This document shows, in pieces, positions 15,898 through 24,521 of a stretch of DNA of 64,000 nt. A program made the translations under genes and the position numbers. A model generated the notes under the pieces. The model was given only the letters and a program-made list of their open reading frames with translations. It searched no databases and was not told where the DNA came from. Position 1 is the stretch's first letter; the number at the start of each line of letters is the position of its first letter. This stretch comes from JAICYJ01 sp963737445 (lineage in GTDB: Bacteria > Actinomycetota > Thermoleophilia > Gaiellales > JAICJC01): positions 186,001 to 250,000 of the forward strand of contig CAVTSO010000001.1 of assembly GCA_963737445.1 (NCBI GenBank), written 5' to 3'.

Positions 15898-16695
15898 GTG
15901 TCGCGCGCCCTCGACCTGACCCCGACCGCACGCTGGTGGCCGAGCGTGCTGTGGCAGACGACGACGCTGACCCTCGACGGCGACGGCGCGCGGCTGCTGG
16001 TAGATCCTGGCATTGCGACCTGGGAGACGCGCGAGGCTGCCGCCGGCGGCGCCACGCACATCCTGATCACGCACGCCGACTGGGACCACGTCATGGGCAT
16101 CGGCCTGCTGCCGGACGCGCAGGTGTGGGCATCCCCGTCGGCCGCTGAGCGAATCCGCTCCGGCGAGGCGCGAGCCTCGGTCGAGAGCGAGTCGCGTCCG
16201 TACGGGGTGGTGCTGGAGGGCCTGGACGGCATGCGGGTGGACGAGCTGGTGCCCGCGAACGGCGAGCCGTACCAACTCGGCGCGTGGTGGGCCGCGAGCC
16301 ACGCCACCCCCGGGCACACGCCGGACGGGATCACCACCTGGATCGAGGAGGCCGGGCTGCTGATCGTGGGCGACCACCTGTCACAGCACGAGATTCCCTT
16401 CATCTACGACTCGGCATGGAACTACCGCACGACCCTGGCGTTGCTGACCGAGCTGATCGAGCGCCACCAGCCCAGCCACGTCGTGGTCGGGCACGGACGC
16501 CCCCACGCCCCGGCGCGAGCGCTCGAGATCGCTGCGCAGGACGCCGAATACGTGGACGCGCTGATCGCCTTTGCCGAGGCCGGCGGCACGCCGGAGCGGG
16601 CCGATGACGTGCCATTCCCGGATCGAGGCGGCCACGACGACGCCGGCGAGCACCGCAGCAACGTCGAGCGGGTCTGCGCGCAGGCCGCCGCTTGA
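15898..16695 (+). CDS. Metallo-beta-lactamase-fold hydrolase
   Basis: The 265-residue product has the MBL metal motif written as 'LITHADWDHVMGIGLL' (HxDxDH variant with Ala-Asp), a third ligand region 'WWAASHATPGHTPDG', and 'LLIVGDHLSQHEIP' with the bridging Asp. The later His is in 'VVVGHGRPHAPARAL'. It is probably a soluble hydrolase of the glyoxalase II/lactonase type; the substrate is unknown. GTG start; the last four bases (TTGA) overlap the start of the GNAT gene downstream. Confidence 0.88.
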   Translation: MSRALDLTPTARWWPSVLWQTTTLTLDGDGARLLVDPGIATWETREAAAGGATHILITHADWDHVMGIGLLPDAQVWASPSAAERIRSGEARASVESESRPYGVVLEGLDGMRVDELVPANGEPYQLGAWWAASHATPGHTPDGITTWIEEAGLLIVGDHLSQHEIPFIYDSAWNYRTTLALLTELIERHQPSHVVVGHGRPHAPARALEIAAQDAEYVDALIAFAEAGGTPERADDVPFPDRGGHDDAGEHRSNVERVCAQAAA

Positions 16696-17459
16696 CCGCA
16701 CCCGACCGCGAGGCGCTGCGCGAGCTGGCCGAGGACGCGCCGTCGCCCCCGCTGCCACCGGGATCGGCCTCACGACGCGTTGCCGGTGACGGCTACATCG
16801 CCGAGATCGGGCCACAGGACGTCCCCGACATGAACATCGTCTCGCGCCTGCGGCTGGACGACCGTGACCTCGCGGCCGTGGTGGCCGAGGTTCACGACCT
16901 GTTCGCCGACGCCGGCCGCCGGGCGATCACCTGGGAGGTGTCAAGCGGCGCCACGCCGGCGGGGATGCTCGAGCAGCTGCGCGGCTTCGGCATGAAGACG
17001 CACGAGCCGGCCTCGATGCTGGCGCTGGCCTGCACCGTCGAGCCGTCCAGCGGCGACGGTGAGGGCATCACCGTGGCCCGGGTCGAGACCGACGCACAGT
17101 TCCACCAGGTGCGTGAGGTGTTCGAGCAGGGCGACGGCTGGTCTCCCGGCGATCAGTGGCTGCGCGGGCCCGGGTTCGTCACGCGCTACCTCGCGCTCAT
17201 CGACGGCCGGTCTGTCGCCACTGCGGACATCACCTGGTTGGCCGACGAGCGGGCGGCGTTTCTGGGCGGCGCCCTGACCCTGCCGGAGTTCCGCGGCCGC
17301 GGCGCGTACCGGGCACTGGTGCACGAGCGCTGGCGTGAGGCCGGCCGCCGTGGCCGCAACGTGCTGGTCACCCAGAGCGAGCCGATGTCGCAGCCGATCC
17401 TGAAGCGGCTCGGGTTCGAGGTGGTGGGCGAGATCTCGGTGCTGATCGACCGCTTCTGA
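16692..17459 (+). CDS. GNAT-family N-acetyltransferase, first of a tandem pair
   Basis: The 255-residue product has a C-terminal GNAT core: 'RAAFLGGALTLPEFRGRGAY' gives the acetyl-CoA pyrophosphate-binding motif A (RGRGAYR), followed by 'VTQSEPMSQPILKRLGFEVV'. The N-terminal half ('DDRDLAAVVAEVHDLFADAG') is shared with the next gene and looks like a second, degenerate domain. The TTG start overlaps the MBL stop as TTGA. The substrate is unknown. It appears to be a duplicate of the following gene. Confidence 0.8.
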   Translation: MTAPDREALRELAEDAPSPPLPPGSASRRVAGDGYIAEIGPQDVPDMNIVSRLRLDDRDLAAVVAEVHDLFADAGRRAITWEVSSGATPAGMLEQLRGFGMKTHEPASMLALACTVEPSSGDGEGITVARVETDAQFHQVREVFEQGDGWSPGDQWLRGPGFVTRYLALIDGRSVATADITWLADERAAFLGGALTLPEFRGRGAYRALVHERWREAGRRGRNVLVTQSEPMSQPILKRLGFEVVGEISVLIDRF

Positions 17460-18259
17460 TGGCAGGGATCGATCCCCACGTGTTCGCCCTCGCGGACAAC
17501 CCGAACACCTACACCCCGCTCGGCCGCGGCGACGAGCGGATCGTGGGTCCGCGGTTCGTGCTGTGGATGGGCGGCGACGGCGGCGACGTGAAGTGGAGCG
17601 TGGCGCAGCGGTTCCGGTTCGACCGGGACGAGCTGGACGATGTGATCGCCGAGGTGCACGACCTGCTCCGGGAGCGCGGACGCGATCGCTGCTCGTGGGA
17701 GGTGGGCAGCGGCGCGCGGCCGCCGGGCCTGCCGGAGATGCTGCTGGAGCGCGGCATGGTGTGGGAGGACGATCCGCTCCAGATCGGGATGGTGCTCGAC
17801 CACCAGCCCGAGCCGGTGGGGGAGGGGGTGCGGGTGCGCCTCGCCGACACCCGCGACGCCTACGCCGCCAGCGAGCGGATCGCGCGGACGGCGTTCGGCA
17901 TGCAGGACGAGCTCACCGGCGGGCAGCTGACCGCGCTGTTCGAGCGCAGCGACCCGGCCGTCTCGCGCCGCTACCTGGCCTCCGTGGACGGTGTGGACGT
18001 CGCCACCGGCAACGCGCTCTTCACGGAGCACGGCGTGGTGCTGAACGCGGGGTCGACGCTACCCGAGTGGCGCGGTCGCGGCGCCTACCGGGCGCTGGTG
18101 CGGGCCAGATGGGACGCGGCCGTCGCGGCGGGCACTCCTGTCCTCGTGACCCAGGCGGGCGCGATGTCGCGGCCGATCCTCGAGCGGCTCGGGTTTGTGG
18201 CCGTGTGCGAGGTGCGGGCGCTGCTGGACGCGTTCGGGGAGCGCGAGGACGCCACCTAG
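17459..18259 (+). CDS. GNAT-family N-acetyltransferase, second of a tandem pair
   Basis: The 266-residue product is colinear with the preceding gene: both have '(L/D)AEVHDL' followed by 'WEV' and a 'GA(T/R)P(A/P)G' segment in the N-terminal half, and 'LPEWRGRGAYRALVRARW' plus 'VTQAGAMSRPILERLGFVAV' in the acetyl-CoA-binding half. The start overlaps the previous stop by one base (TGATG), so the two are translationally coupled. The substrate is unknown. The pair may work as a heterodimer (inference). Confidence 0.8.
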   Translation: MAGIDPHVFALADNPNTYTPLGRGDERIVGPRFVLWMGGDGGDVKWSVAQRFRFDRDELDDVIAEVHDLLRERGRDRCSWEVGSGARPPGLPEMLLERGMVWEDDPLQIGMVLDHQPEPVGEGVRVRLADTRDAYAASERIARTAFGMQDELTGGQLTALFERSDPAVSRRYLASVDGVDVATGNALFTEHGVVLNAGSTLPEWRGRGAYRALVRARWDAAVAAGTPVLVTQAGAMSRPILERLGFVAVCEVRALLDAFGEREDAT

Positions 18260-18268
18260 ACTTCCGCA

Positions 18269-19381
18269 ATGCGCTGGGTAATCCCCCTCGGCCGGATCGC
18301 CGGCATCCCGATCGGAGTCAACTGGACGTGGCTGCCGATCGTCGCGCTGGTGATCGCGAACTACGCGAGCGACGTGTTCCCGAGCCAGAATCCGGGGCTT
18401 TCCGATACCACGTACCTGGTGATGGCCGCGGCGCTGGCGCTGCTGTTCTTCGCCGGCCTGCTGCTGCACGAGCTCGGCCACGCGCTGGTCGCGAAGCGGC
18501 AGGGCATGGAGATCGAGGGCATCACGCTGTGGCTGCTGGGCGGGGTGGCGCGGATCCTGGGCGAGTTCCCCGGCCCCGGCGCGGAGTTCCGGGTGGCGGT
18601 GGCCGGGCCGGCGGTGTCGTTCGTGATCGGGGCGACGTTCGCGGCCGTCGCCTGGCTGGCGCCTCTACCGAACGCCGTGGACGGCGTCGTCGTCTGGATG
18701 GGGATCAGCAACCTGTTCCTGCTGGCGTTCAACCTGATCCCGGCCTACCCGCTGGACGGCGGCCGCATCCTGCACGCCGTGCTGTGGCGGTTCCAGCACG
18801 ATCGCGGATCGGCCACCCGGGTGTCGGTCGGCATCGGGCGCGGGTTCGGGCTGGTCATGATCGGGCTGGGCGTCGCGGCCGTGGCGTTCGGGCTCGGCCC
18901 GGGGTTGGTGTGGTTGTCGGTGGTGGGCCTGTTCCTCGTGATGGCGGCCGGCGGAGAGGGTCGCACGGAGCACGTGCGGGAGATGCTGGACGGGCTGACC
19001 GTGGCCGACGTGATCGAGCGCGACCCGGTCTGCGTGCTGCCGACCCTGACGCTGGCCGAGTTCTTCGACGCGGTGGTGTGGTCGCAGCGCTACACGACCT
19101 ACCCGGTGTTCGACGGCGAGCACGTGGTGGGCATGCTGCCGTTCCGCAATGTGGCGGCGGTGCCGCGGTCGCGGTGGGAGGACACCCGCATATCCGAGGT
19201 GATGACGCCGCTTTCGAGCGTGGTGCTGCTGGACGAGCAGGAGACGCTGACCGAGGCCGTTGGGCGGCTGGCGGCCGACCCGCTGCAGCGCGGGCTGGTG
19301 ATCGAGGACGACCGTCTGGTGGGGCTGGTGTCGGTGTCGGACGTGGCCCGCGCGTTCGAGCGGCGCGCACGCGGCATGTGA
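18269..19381 (+). CDS. Site-2 protease family (M50) intramembrane metalloprotease with C-terminal CBS pair
   Basis: The 370-residue product has four to six hydrophobic helices. The zinc motif HExxH is in 'LLLHELGHALVAKRQG', and the second conserved M50 block appears as 'NLIPAYPLDGGRILHAV'. Two CBS domains occupy about residues 245-365 ('MLDGLTVADVIERDPVCVLP', 'ISEVMTPLSSVVLLDEQETL'). The group III S2P architecture with CBS domains suggests nucleotide-sensitive cleavage of a membrane protein substrate. Substrate unknown. It is 24 nt upstream of the cyclic-nucleotide-binding-domain gene. Confidence 0.92.
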   Translation: MRWVIPLGRIAGIPIGVNWTWLPIVALVIANYASDVFPSQNPGLSDTTYLVMAAALALLFFAGLLLHELGHALVAKRQGMEIEGITLWLLGGVARILGEFPGPGAEFRVAVAGPAVSFVIGATFAAVAWLAPLPNAVDGVVVWMGISNLFLLAFNLIPAYPLDGGRILHAVLWRFQHDRGSATRVSVGIGRGFGLVMIGLGVAAVAFGLGPGLVWLSVVGLFLVMAAGGEGRTEHVREMLDGLTVADVIERDPVCVLPTLTLAEFFDAVVWSQRYTTYPVFDGEHVVGMLPFRNVAAVPRSRWEDTRISEVMTPLSSVVLLDEQETLTEAVGRLAADPLQRGLVIEDDRLVGLVSVSDVARAFERRARGM

Positions 19382-19405
19382 TCGGCAGATCGGTATGATC
19401 AGCGC

Positions 19406-19804
19406 ATGGACGCCGCGAACCTCACCCAGATCGCCCTGTTCGACGGGCTGTCGGACGCGCAGCTGAAGCAGATCGGCGGCTGGGCCGACGAGATCGATGT
19501 CGACACCGGGTATCATCTGATCCGCCGCGACGGGTTCGGGTACGAGTTCTTCGCCATCATCGACGGCACGGCCGAGGTGATGGACGGCGAGCGGCATCTG
19601 GCCGACCTGTCTGCGGGCGACTTCTTCGGCGAGATGGCGCTGCTGGACGAAGAGCGCCGCAGCGCATCCGTGCGCGCGACTTCGCCGATGCGGCTAATGG
19701 TGATGACGCGGCAGGAGTTCCACTCGATGATCGCGGCGGTGCCGGCGCTCGACGAGCGGATCCGCGCGAAGGTCGCCGAGCGGCTCGACAACAGCGCGCG
19801 CTAG
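19406..19804 (+). CDS. Stand-alone cyclic nucleotide-binding-domain protein
   Basis: The 132-residue product consists of a single cNMP-binding (Crp-like) domain with no HTH. Key segment: 'LADLSAGDFFGEMALLDEER', the phosphate-binding-cassette position (G-E-M-A-L), then 'RSASVRATSPMRLMVMTRQE'. The usual cassette Arg is approximated by 'ERRSASVR'. Such proteins act as small sensors. It is 24 nt downstream of the site-2 protease and may belong to the same transcript. Confidence 0.85.
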   Translation: MDAANLTQIALFDGLSDAQLKQIGGWADEIDVDTGYHLIRRDGFGYEFFAIIDGTAEVMDGERHLADLSAGDFFGEMALLDEERRSASVRATSPMRLMVMTRQEFHSMIAAVPALDERIRAKVAERLDNSAR

Positions 19805-19817
19805 CTCAGCTAGCTCA

Positions 19818-19834
19818 CGGGCCTAGGTGGCCCG
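19818..19834. terminator. Short hairpin between convergent genes
   Basis: There is a perfect 6-bp stem CGGGCC / GGCCCG with a 5-nt loop (TAGGT) directly after the cNMP-binding gene and overlapping the stop of the convergent 53-aa gene. There is no T-run, so it is only a candidate bidirectional terminator. Confidence 0.35.
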
Positions 19835-19984
19835 CTGTGGCTCTTCGCCGCGCTCGCTGCGAGTGGCCGATGCGAACGCATCACTGATCTGCTCGACCAG
19901 GTCGGCCGTGAAGCGCCCCTGGCCGAGTGCGCGGTCGATCAGTGCCAGCGCCCGGGCATCGTCCCAGGTGATTGTGTCGGACAT
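19823..19984 (-). CDS. Small hypothetical protein (53 aa)
   Basis: The short frame starts at an ATG at 19984, giving 'MSDTITWDDARALALIDRAL' and ending in a charged tail. It is predicted soluble and helical with no recognised domain. The longer upstream extension lacks protein-like composition. Independent promoter space exists upstream (19985-20129, shared with the divergent DUF2568 gene). Confidence 0.5.
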   Translation of the reverse strand: MSDTITWDDARALALIDRALGQGRFTADLVEQISDAFASATRSERGEEPQRAT

Positions 19985-20138
19985 GGTCTTGGGAGCCTTT
20001 GCTGTCGGGGTCAAACGACGGGAGCTAGTCCGCAAGATGCCATCGCGGCGACCGCGGTGCCACCCTCGAAGGGGCATGCCGTGATCGCCCATCTGGTTAT
20101 CGCACCCTAACCGGCCGCGCGCGGCTAGCGTGACCCCC

Positions 20139-20477
20139 ATGGCGATCGTTCTGGGGCTTCGCTTCGTGTGCGAGATGGCGGCACTTGCGGCCGTGGCCTA
20201 CTGGGGACAGCAGGCGGCCGGCGGTGTCGCGGGAATCGCGCTGGCCGCGGTCGCCGTCGCCGTGGTGGCCGTAGTCTGGGGAGTGTTCCTCGCGCCCAGG
20301 CGGCAGCTGGAGGTCGGCCTGCCCGCACGCCTCGTGATCGAGCTGGCGGTCTGGACGGCCGCGGCCTCCGCGCTGTGGTCGGCGGGCCAGCCCACCCTGG
20401 CCGTGGTGCTGTTGGTCGTCGCCGTCGTGACGGGGGCGATCAACGCACGCGCCGCGTCTACGACAGCACCCGGGTGA
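20139..20477 (+). CDS. DUF2568/YrdB-family small membrane protein
   Basis: The 112-residue product has four hydrophobic helices and the family hallmark 'VWGVFLAPRRQLEVGLPARL' between helices 2 and 3. YrdB-like proteins are widespread in actinobacteria and Bacillus; their function is unknown. ATG at 20139 is used; a GTG at 20130 would add three residues. The last 20 nt overlap the convergent GNAT gene. Confidence 0.85.
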   Translation: MAIVLGLRFVCEMAALAAVAYWGQQAAGGVAGIALAAVAVAVVAVVWGVFLAPRRQLEVGLPARLVIELAVWTAAASALWSAGQPTLAVVLLVVAVVTGAINARAASTTAPG

Positions 20478-20925
20478 GCACGATGCCCGGCCCGTCGTCC
20501 TGGACGGCCACGCCGTGCCGCTGCCAGCCGCAGCGCTCGTAGAACCCGGCCGCGTGCTCGGTGAATACCCAGAGCCGCGGCACCCGCTGCCCGGCGGCGA
20601 ACTGCTCGAGCGCCGCCAGCAGCCGGCTGCCGACCCCGGCGCCGCGGTACTCGGGCAGCACCACCATCCCGCACACCCACGGCGAGCGGTCGCGCATGTC
20701 GTCGAGCTCGAACTCGTGCAGCTGCACGACGCCGACCGCGCGATCGCCATCGAGCGCCACGAACGCGGCCGACGTGGGCGAGTGCAGCCGGCTGTCGCTT
20801 TCCGCCTCGCGCAGCCACCGCGCGTGCTCATGCTCGGGCTGTAGCCCGCCCCACTCCCGCCACGCGATCTCGACCACATCCGGCACCAGATCTGGATGCT
20901 CGGCGAGCGTGGCGATCGTGATCAT
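20458..20925 (-). CDS. GNAT-family N-acetyltransferase
   Basis: The 155-residue single-domain GNAT has motif A 'GMVVLPEYRGAGVGSRLLAA' (RGxGxG acetyl-CoA site) and motif B 'VFTEHAAGFYERCGWQRHG'. It is unrelated in detail to the tandem pair at 16.7-18.3 kb. The substrate is unknown. It lies 29 nt upstream of glmS on the same strand's reverse order, so it is probably transcribed separately or as a downstream cistron of glmS. Confidence 0.88.
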   Translation of the reverse strand: MITIATLAEHPDLVPDVVEIAWREWGGLQPEHEHARWLREAESDSRLHSPTSAAFVALDGDRAVGVVQLHEFELDDMRDRSPWVCGMVVLPEYRGAGVGSRLLAALEQFAAGQRVPRLWVFTEHAAGFYERCGWQRHGVAVQDDGPGIVLTRVLS

Positions 20926-20954
20926 CGATCTCTACTCGGCCAGCCGGACGCCGG

Positions 20955-22778
20955 CTACTCGACGGTGACGGTCTTCGCCAGGTTGCGCGGTTTGTCGATG
21001 TCGAGCCCGCGCCGCTTTGCGATCGCGTAGGCCAGCTGCTGCAGCGGCAGGATCGCCAGCGCCGCCTGCAGCTCCGGCTCCGTCCGCGGCAGGTACAGGA
21101 CGTGCTCGGCCAGCTCCTCGATGCGCGTGTTGCCTTCGGTGGCGACGGCGATCACGTGCGCGCCGCGCGCGCGCACCTCCTGGATGTTCGACAGCACCTT
21201 GTCGTACACGTGGTTGTCGGTCGCGATCACCACCACCGGCGTCGAGTCGTCCAGCAGCGCGATCGGCCCGTGCTTCATCTCGCCGGCCGCGTACGCATCG
21301 GTGGGGATGTAGGAGATCTCCTTCAGCTTGAGCGCGCCCTCGAGCGCGATCGGCAGCCCGATGTAGCGCCCCAGGTAGAGGAAGAACTCGCTCTCCCAGA
21401 ACCGGTCCGCGATCGGTTCCACCAGGTTGCCCCGATCAAGCGTCTGCTGCGCCAGTTCCGGCAACGCACGCACCTGCGCCAGCAGCGTCTCCGCCCGTGT
21501 CGCGTCGATGGTGCCACGCACGATCCCCAGCTTCAGCGCCAGCAGGTACATCAGCACCACCTGGCTGGTGAACGTCTTCGACGCCGCCACCCCGACCTCG
21601 AGCCCGGCCCGCGTGTAGAGCACCGAATCGCAGTCGCGCGTTGCCTGGCTGCCCATCACGTTCGTGACCGCGAGCACGTGCGCGCCGTGTGCGCGTGCTT
21701 CCTTCATGGCAGCGATCGTGTCGATCGTCTCACCGGACTGCGAGACTGCGATCACCAGCGTCCGCTCGTCGATCACCGGTCGCCGGTATCGCCACTCGCT
21801 GGCGATGTCCGACTCGCTCGGGATCCGCGCCCACTCCTCGAGCAGGTAGCGACCGATCAGCCCGGCGTGGTACGCCGTCCCACAGGCCAGGATCACCACC
21901 CGTGACAGCTCCCGGATCTGCTGCTCGTCCAGGTTGAGACCGTCCAGCTGCAGCTCGCCGTGGTAGAGCCGCTCGCCGATCGTCTCGGCGATCGCGTCCG
22001 GCTGCTCGTGGATCTCCTTCAGCATGAACGTCTCGTAGCCCTGCTTCTCGGCGGCCGACTCGTCCCAGTCCACGTGCTCGATCGGCCGCTCGATCACTGC
22101 GCCCTCGCCCGTCAGGAAGGTCGCGCCATCGGGCCTCGCCACCACGATCTCGTCGTCCAGCACGTACTGCACCCGGCGCGTCTCGCTCATGAAGGCCGGA
22201 ATCGCCGACGCCATGAACGTCTCCCCGTCCCCCACACCCACCACCAGCGGGCACTGCCGGCGCGCCGCCAGGATCTCGTTGGGGTGGTCGCGGTGTACGA
22301 CCGCGAACGCGAAGTGCCCGTGCAGCTGGTTGTAGGCCAGCCGCACCGCCTCGACCAGGTCACCGTCGTAGTGCTCCTCGACCAGGTGGCTGATCACCTC
22401 GCTGTCGGTGTCTGTGTGGAACTCGTGGCCCTGCTCCAGCAACCGCGTTCGCAGCTGGACGTAGTTCTCGATGATGCCGTTGTGCACCGCGGTCACGCCC
22501 GAGCCCTCGCAGGCCTCGATCGGGTGCGCGTTCGACTCGGTCACCCCGCCGTGCGTCGCCCAGCGCGTGTGCGCCAGCCCCAGGGTGGCCGGGTGGCTGC
22601 CGTCGCCGACCGCGTCGCGCAGCATCTGCACCCGCCCCACACGGCGCGTCACATCGATGCTGCCGTTGACCAGGGCGATGCCGGCCGAGTCGTACCCGCG
22701 GTACTCGAGCCGCTCAAGACCGGTCAGCAACAGCTCCTTGCACTCCCGGTCACCCACGTATCCGACGATTCCACACAT
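20955..22778 (-). CDS. glmS: Glutamine--fructose-6-phosphate aminotransferase
   Basis: The 607-residue product matches GlmS exactly. The N-terminal class II glutaminase has its catalytic Cys2 ('MCGIVGYVGDRECKELLL'), and two SIS domains follow ('VILACGTAYHAGLIGRYLLE', 'VAVSQSGETIDTIAAMKEA'). It ends with the invariant C-terminal 'NLAKTVTVE'. It makes glucosamine-6-phosphate, the first step to UDP-GlcNAc for cell wall synthesis. It follows glmM by 9 nt, so rplM-rpsI-glmM-glmS read as one transcription unit. I see no glmS ribozyme in front of it. Confidence 0.98.
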   Translation of the reverse strand: MCGIVGYVGDRECKELLLTGLERLEYRGYDSAGIALVNGSIDVTRRVGRVQMLRDAVGDGSHPATLGLAHTRWATHGGVTESNAHPIEACEGSGVTAVHNGIIENYVQLRTRLLEQGHEFHTDTDSEVISHLVEEHYDGDLVEAVRLAYNQLHGHFAFAVVHRDHPNEILAARRQCPLVVGVGDGETFMASAIPAFMSETRRVQYVLDDEIVVARPDGATFLTGEGAVIERPIEHVDWDESAAEKQGYETFMLKEIHEQPDAIAETIGERLYHGELQLDGLNLDEQQIRELSRVVILACGTAYHAGLIGRYLLEEWARIPSESDIASEWRYRRPVIDERTLVIAVSQSGETIDTIAAMKEARAHGAHVLAVTNVMGSQATRDCDSVLYTRAGLEVGVAASKTFTSQVVLMYLLALKLGIVRGTIDATRAETLLAQVRALPELAQQTLDRGNLVEPIADRFWESEFFLYLGRYIGLPIALEGALKLKEISYIPTDAYAAGEMKHGPIALLDDSTPVVVIATDNHVYDKVLSNIQEVRARGAHVIAVATEGNTRIEELAEHVLYLPRTEPELQAALAILPLQQLAYAIAKRRGLDIDKPRNLAKTVTVE

Positions 22779-22787
22779 ACGGAGAGG

Positions 22788-24110
22788 TTACGCTCCGATC
22801 TCGGTTTCGACGAGGCCCGCGAGATATCCGCAGATGCGCTCGCACTCGGCCTCATCCTCGGCTTCCACCATGACCCGCACCAGCGGCTCCGTGCCGGACG
22901 CGCGCAGGACGATCCGACCGTCGTTCCCCAGTTTCTCGCTCAGAGCGTCCACCTCCTCCCAGATGCGGTTCGCGGACGGTAGCAGGGATCGATCGGCCGG
23001 CACGGCCACGAGCCGTTGCGGGAACGGCCGCAGCATGTCGTTCGCCTGTGCGGCACTCAACCCCAGCCGGTGCAGCGACGCCAGCAGCATCAGCGCCGTC
23101 GCCAAACCGTCGCCGGTCGTGTGGTGCGCCAGGTCGACGACGTGCCCCGACTGCTCGCCGCCGAGCGTCGCCCCGGTCTCCAGCATCCGCGCCAGCACGT
23201 AGCGGTCGCCCACGTCGGTGACCTCGGTGGCGATGTCGTTGTTGCGCATCAGCCGATGGAACCCGAGGTTGGTCATCGAGGTCACCACCACCGTATCGAC
23301 CGCCAGCAGACCGCGGCGGTGCAGGTCGATCGCCAGCACCGCCAGGATCACATCTCCGTTCACCGGCCGGCCGCGATCGTCCACGACCAGACAGCGGTCG
23401 GCGTCGCCGTCAAACGCGATCCCCAGGTCGAGGCCGTGGTCGGCCACCAGCGTCGCGATCGCATCGAGGTGCGTCGAGCCGACGCCGGCGTTGATGTTGC
23501 GGCCGTCGGGCTCGCAGCCGATCCGGTCGACTCGCTCGCCGAGCAGCTCGAAGAGGGCCGGCCCGCAGTTCCAGGCGGCGCCGTTGGCGCAGTCGATGCC
23601 GATCGAGAACCCGGGCTGCACGCCGTCGCCGTAGGTCGCCGCCAGCCAGGCGATGTAGCGCCCGCCCGCGTCCGCCAGCTGCTCCGCATGGCCCCGGCCG
23701 TCGCCCGCGTCGCCGTTCATCAGCCGCTCGATCTCGGCCTCGTCCTGATCGGCCAGCTTGCGGCCGTCACCGCCCAGGAACTTGATGCCGTTGTCCTGGA
23801 ACGGGTTGTGCGACGCCGAGATCACGCAGCCCAGCGCGGCGCCGGTCTCACGCGCCAGCACGGCCACGCCCGGCGTCGGAATCACGCCCGCGCTGACCGC
23901 GATCGCACCCGCCGCCACCACTCCCTCGATCAGCGCCGCCTCCAGCGCCACACCCGACTCGCGGGTGTCGCGCCCGATCAGGATCGAGCGACCGGGCCCC
24001 GCGAACCGACCCGCGGCGGCGCCCAGGTCATGCGCCAGGGACTCGGTCAGGTCGACGCCCGCCTGGCCGCGGACACCGTCCGTGCCGAACAACTTGCGCA
24101 CGTTCGGCAA
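22788..24110 (-). CDS. glmM: Phosphoglucosamine mutase
   Basis: The 440-residue phosphohexomutase has the family start 'KLFGTDGVRGQAGVDLTES', the phosphoserine loop 'GCVISASHNPFQDNGIKFLG', the metal-binding D-x-D-x-D in 'GIAFDGDADRCLVVDDRG', and 'LGGEQSGHVV' for sugar binding. It converts glucosamine-6-phosphate to glucosamine-1-phosphate. It lies between rpsI and glmS, so the aminosugar pathway is linked to ribosomal protein expression. Confidence 0.97.
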   Translation of the reverse strand: MPNVRKLFGTDGVRGQAGVDLTESLAHDLGAAAGRFAGPGRSILIGRDTRESGVALEAALIEGVVAAGAIAVSAGVIPTPGVAVLARETGAALGCVISASHNPFQDNGIKFLGGDGRKLADQDEAEIERLMNGDAGDGRGHAEQLADAGGRYIAWLAATYGDGVQPGFSIGIDCANGAAWNCGPALFELLGERVDRIGCEPDGRNINAGVGSTHLDAIATLVADHGLDLGIAFDGDADRCLVVDDRGRPVNGDVILAVLAIDLHRRGLLAVDTVVVTSMTNLGFHRLMRNNDIATEVTDVGDRYVLARMLETGATLGGEQSGHVVDLAHHTTGDGLATALMLLASLHRLGLSAAQANDMLRPFPQRLVAVPADRSLLPSANRIWEEVDALSEKLGNDGRIVLRASGTEPLVRVMVEAEDEAECERICGYLAGLVETEIGA

Positions 24111-24122
24111 CCCCGGCGTCGG

Positions 24123-24521
24123 CTAGCGCTTCGAGAACTGTGGCCGCTTGCGCGCCTTCTTCAGGCCCGCCTTCTTGCGCTCGACCTCGCGCGCGTCCCG
24201 CGTCAGGAAGCCCGACTTCTTCAGCTCGGGCCGCAGCGCCTCGTCCGCCTCGATCAGCGCACGCGAGATGCCGTGGCGAAGCGCTCCGGCCTGGCCGGCG
24301 ATGCCGCCGCCCACGATCCGAGCGCGCACGTCGAAGCTGGCCTCGGTGCCGCTCACCCGCAGCGGGGCCATGGCCACGGACTGCAGCGTCGGCCGCGGGA
24401 AGTACTCGGCCAGGGCCTTGCCGTTGACGACGACCTGACCGGAACCCGGCACCAGCACGACGCGGGCGACCGAGGTCTTCCGCTTGCCGGTGGCGCGGTA
24501 TACGACTGCGGTTGTGGCCAC
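24123..24521 (-). CDS. rpsI: 30S ribosomal protein S9
   Basis: The 132-residue product has the S9 pattern: 'ATGKRKTSVARVVLVPGSGQ', 'VNGKALAEYF', 'GGIAGQAGALRHGISRALIE' and the basic C-terminus ending 'RKRPQFSKR', which reaches the P-site tRNA. The GTG start shares one base with the rplM stop (TAGTG). Confidence 0.98.
   Translation of the reverse strand: MATTAVVYRATGKRKTSVARVVLVPGSGQVVVNGKALAEYFPRPTLQSVAMAPLRVSGTEASFDVRARIVGGGIAGQAGALRHGISRALIEADEALRPELKKSGFLTRDAREVERKKAGLKKARKRPQFSKR

Noticed and set aside
17563..19398. 611-residue plus-strand frame across the second GNAT and the site-2 protease genes
   Set aside because: It spans two real genes in another frame and shows only shadow composition.
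20955..22787. A glmS ribozyme or riboswitch upstream of glmS
   Set aside because: Only 9 nt separate glmM and glmS, leaving no room for a leader element.
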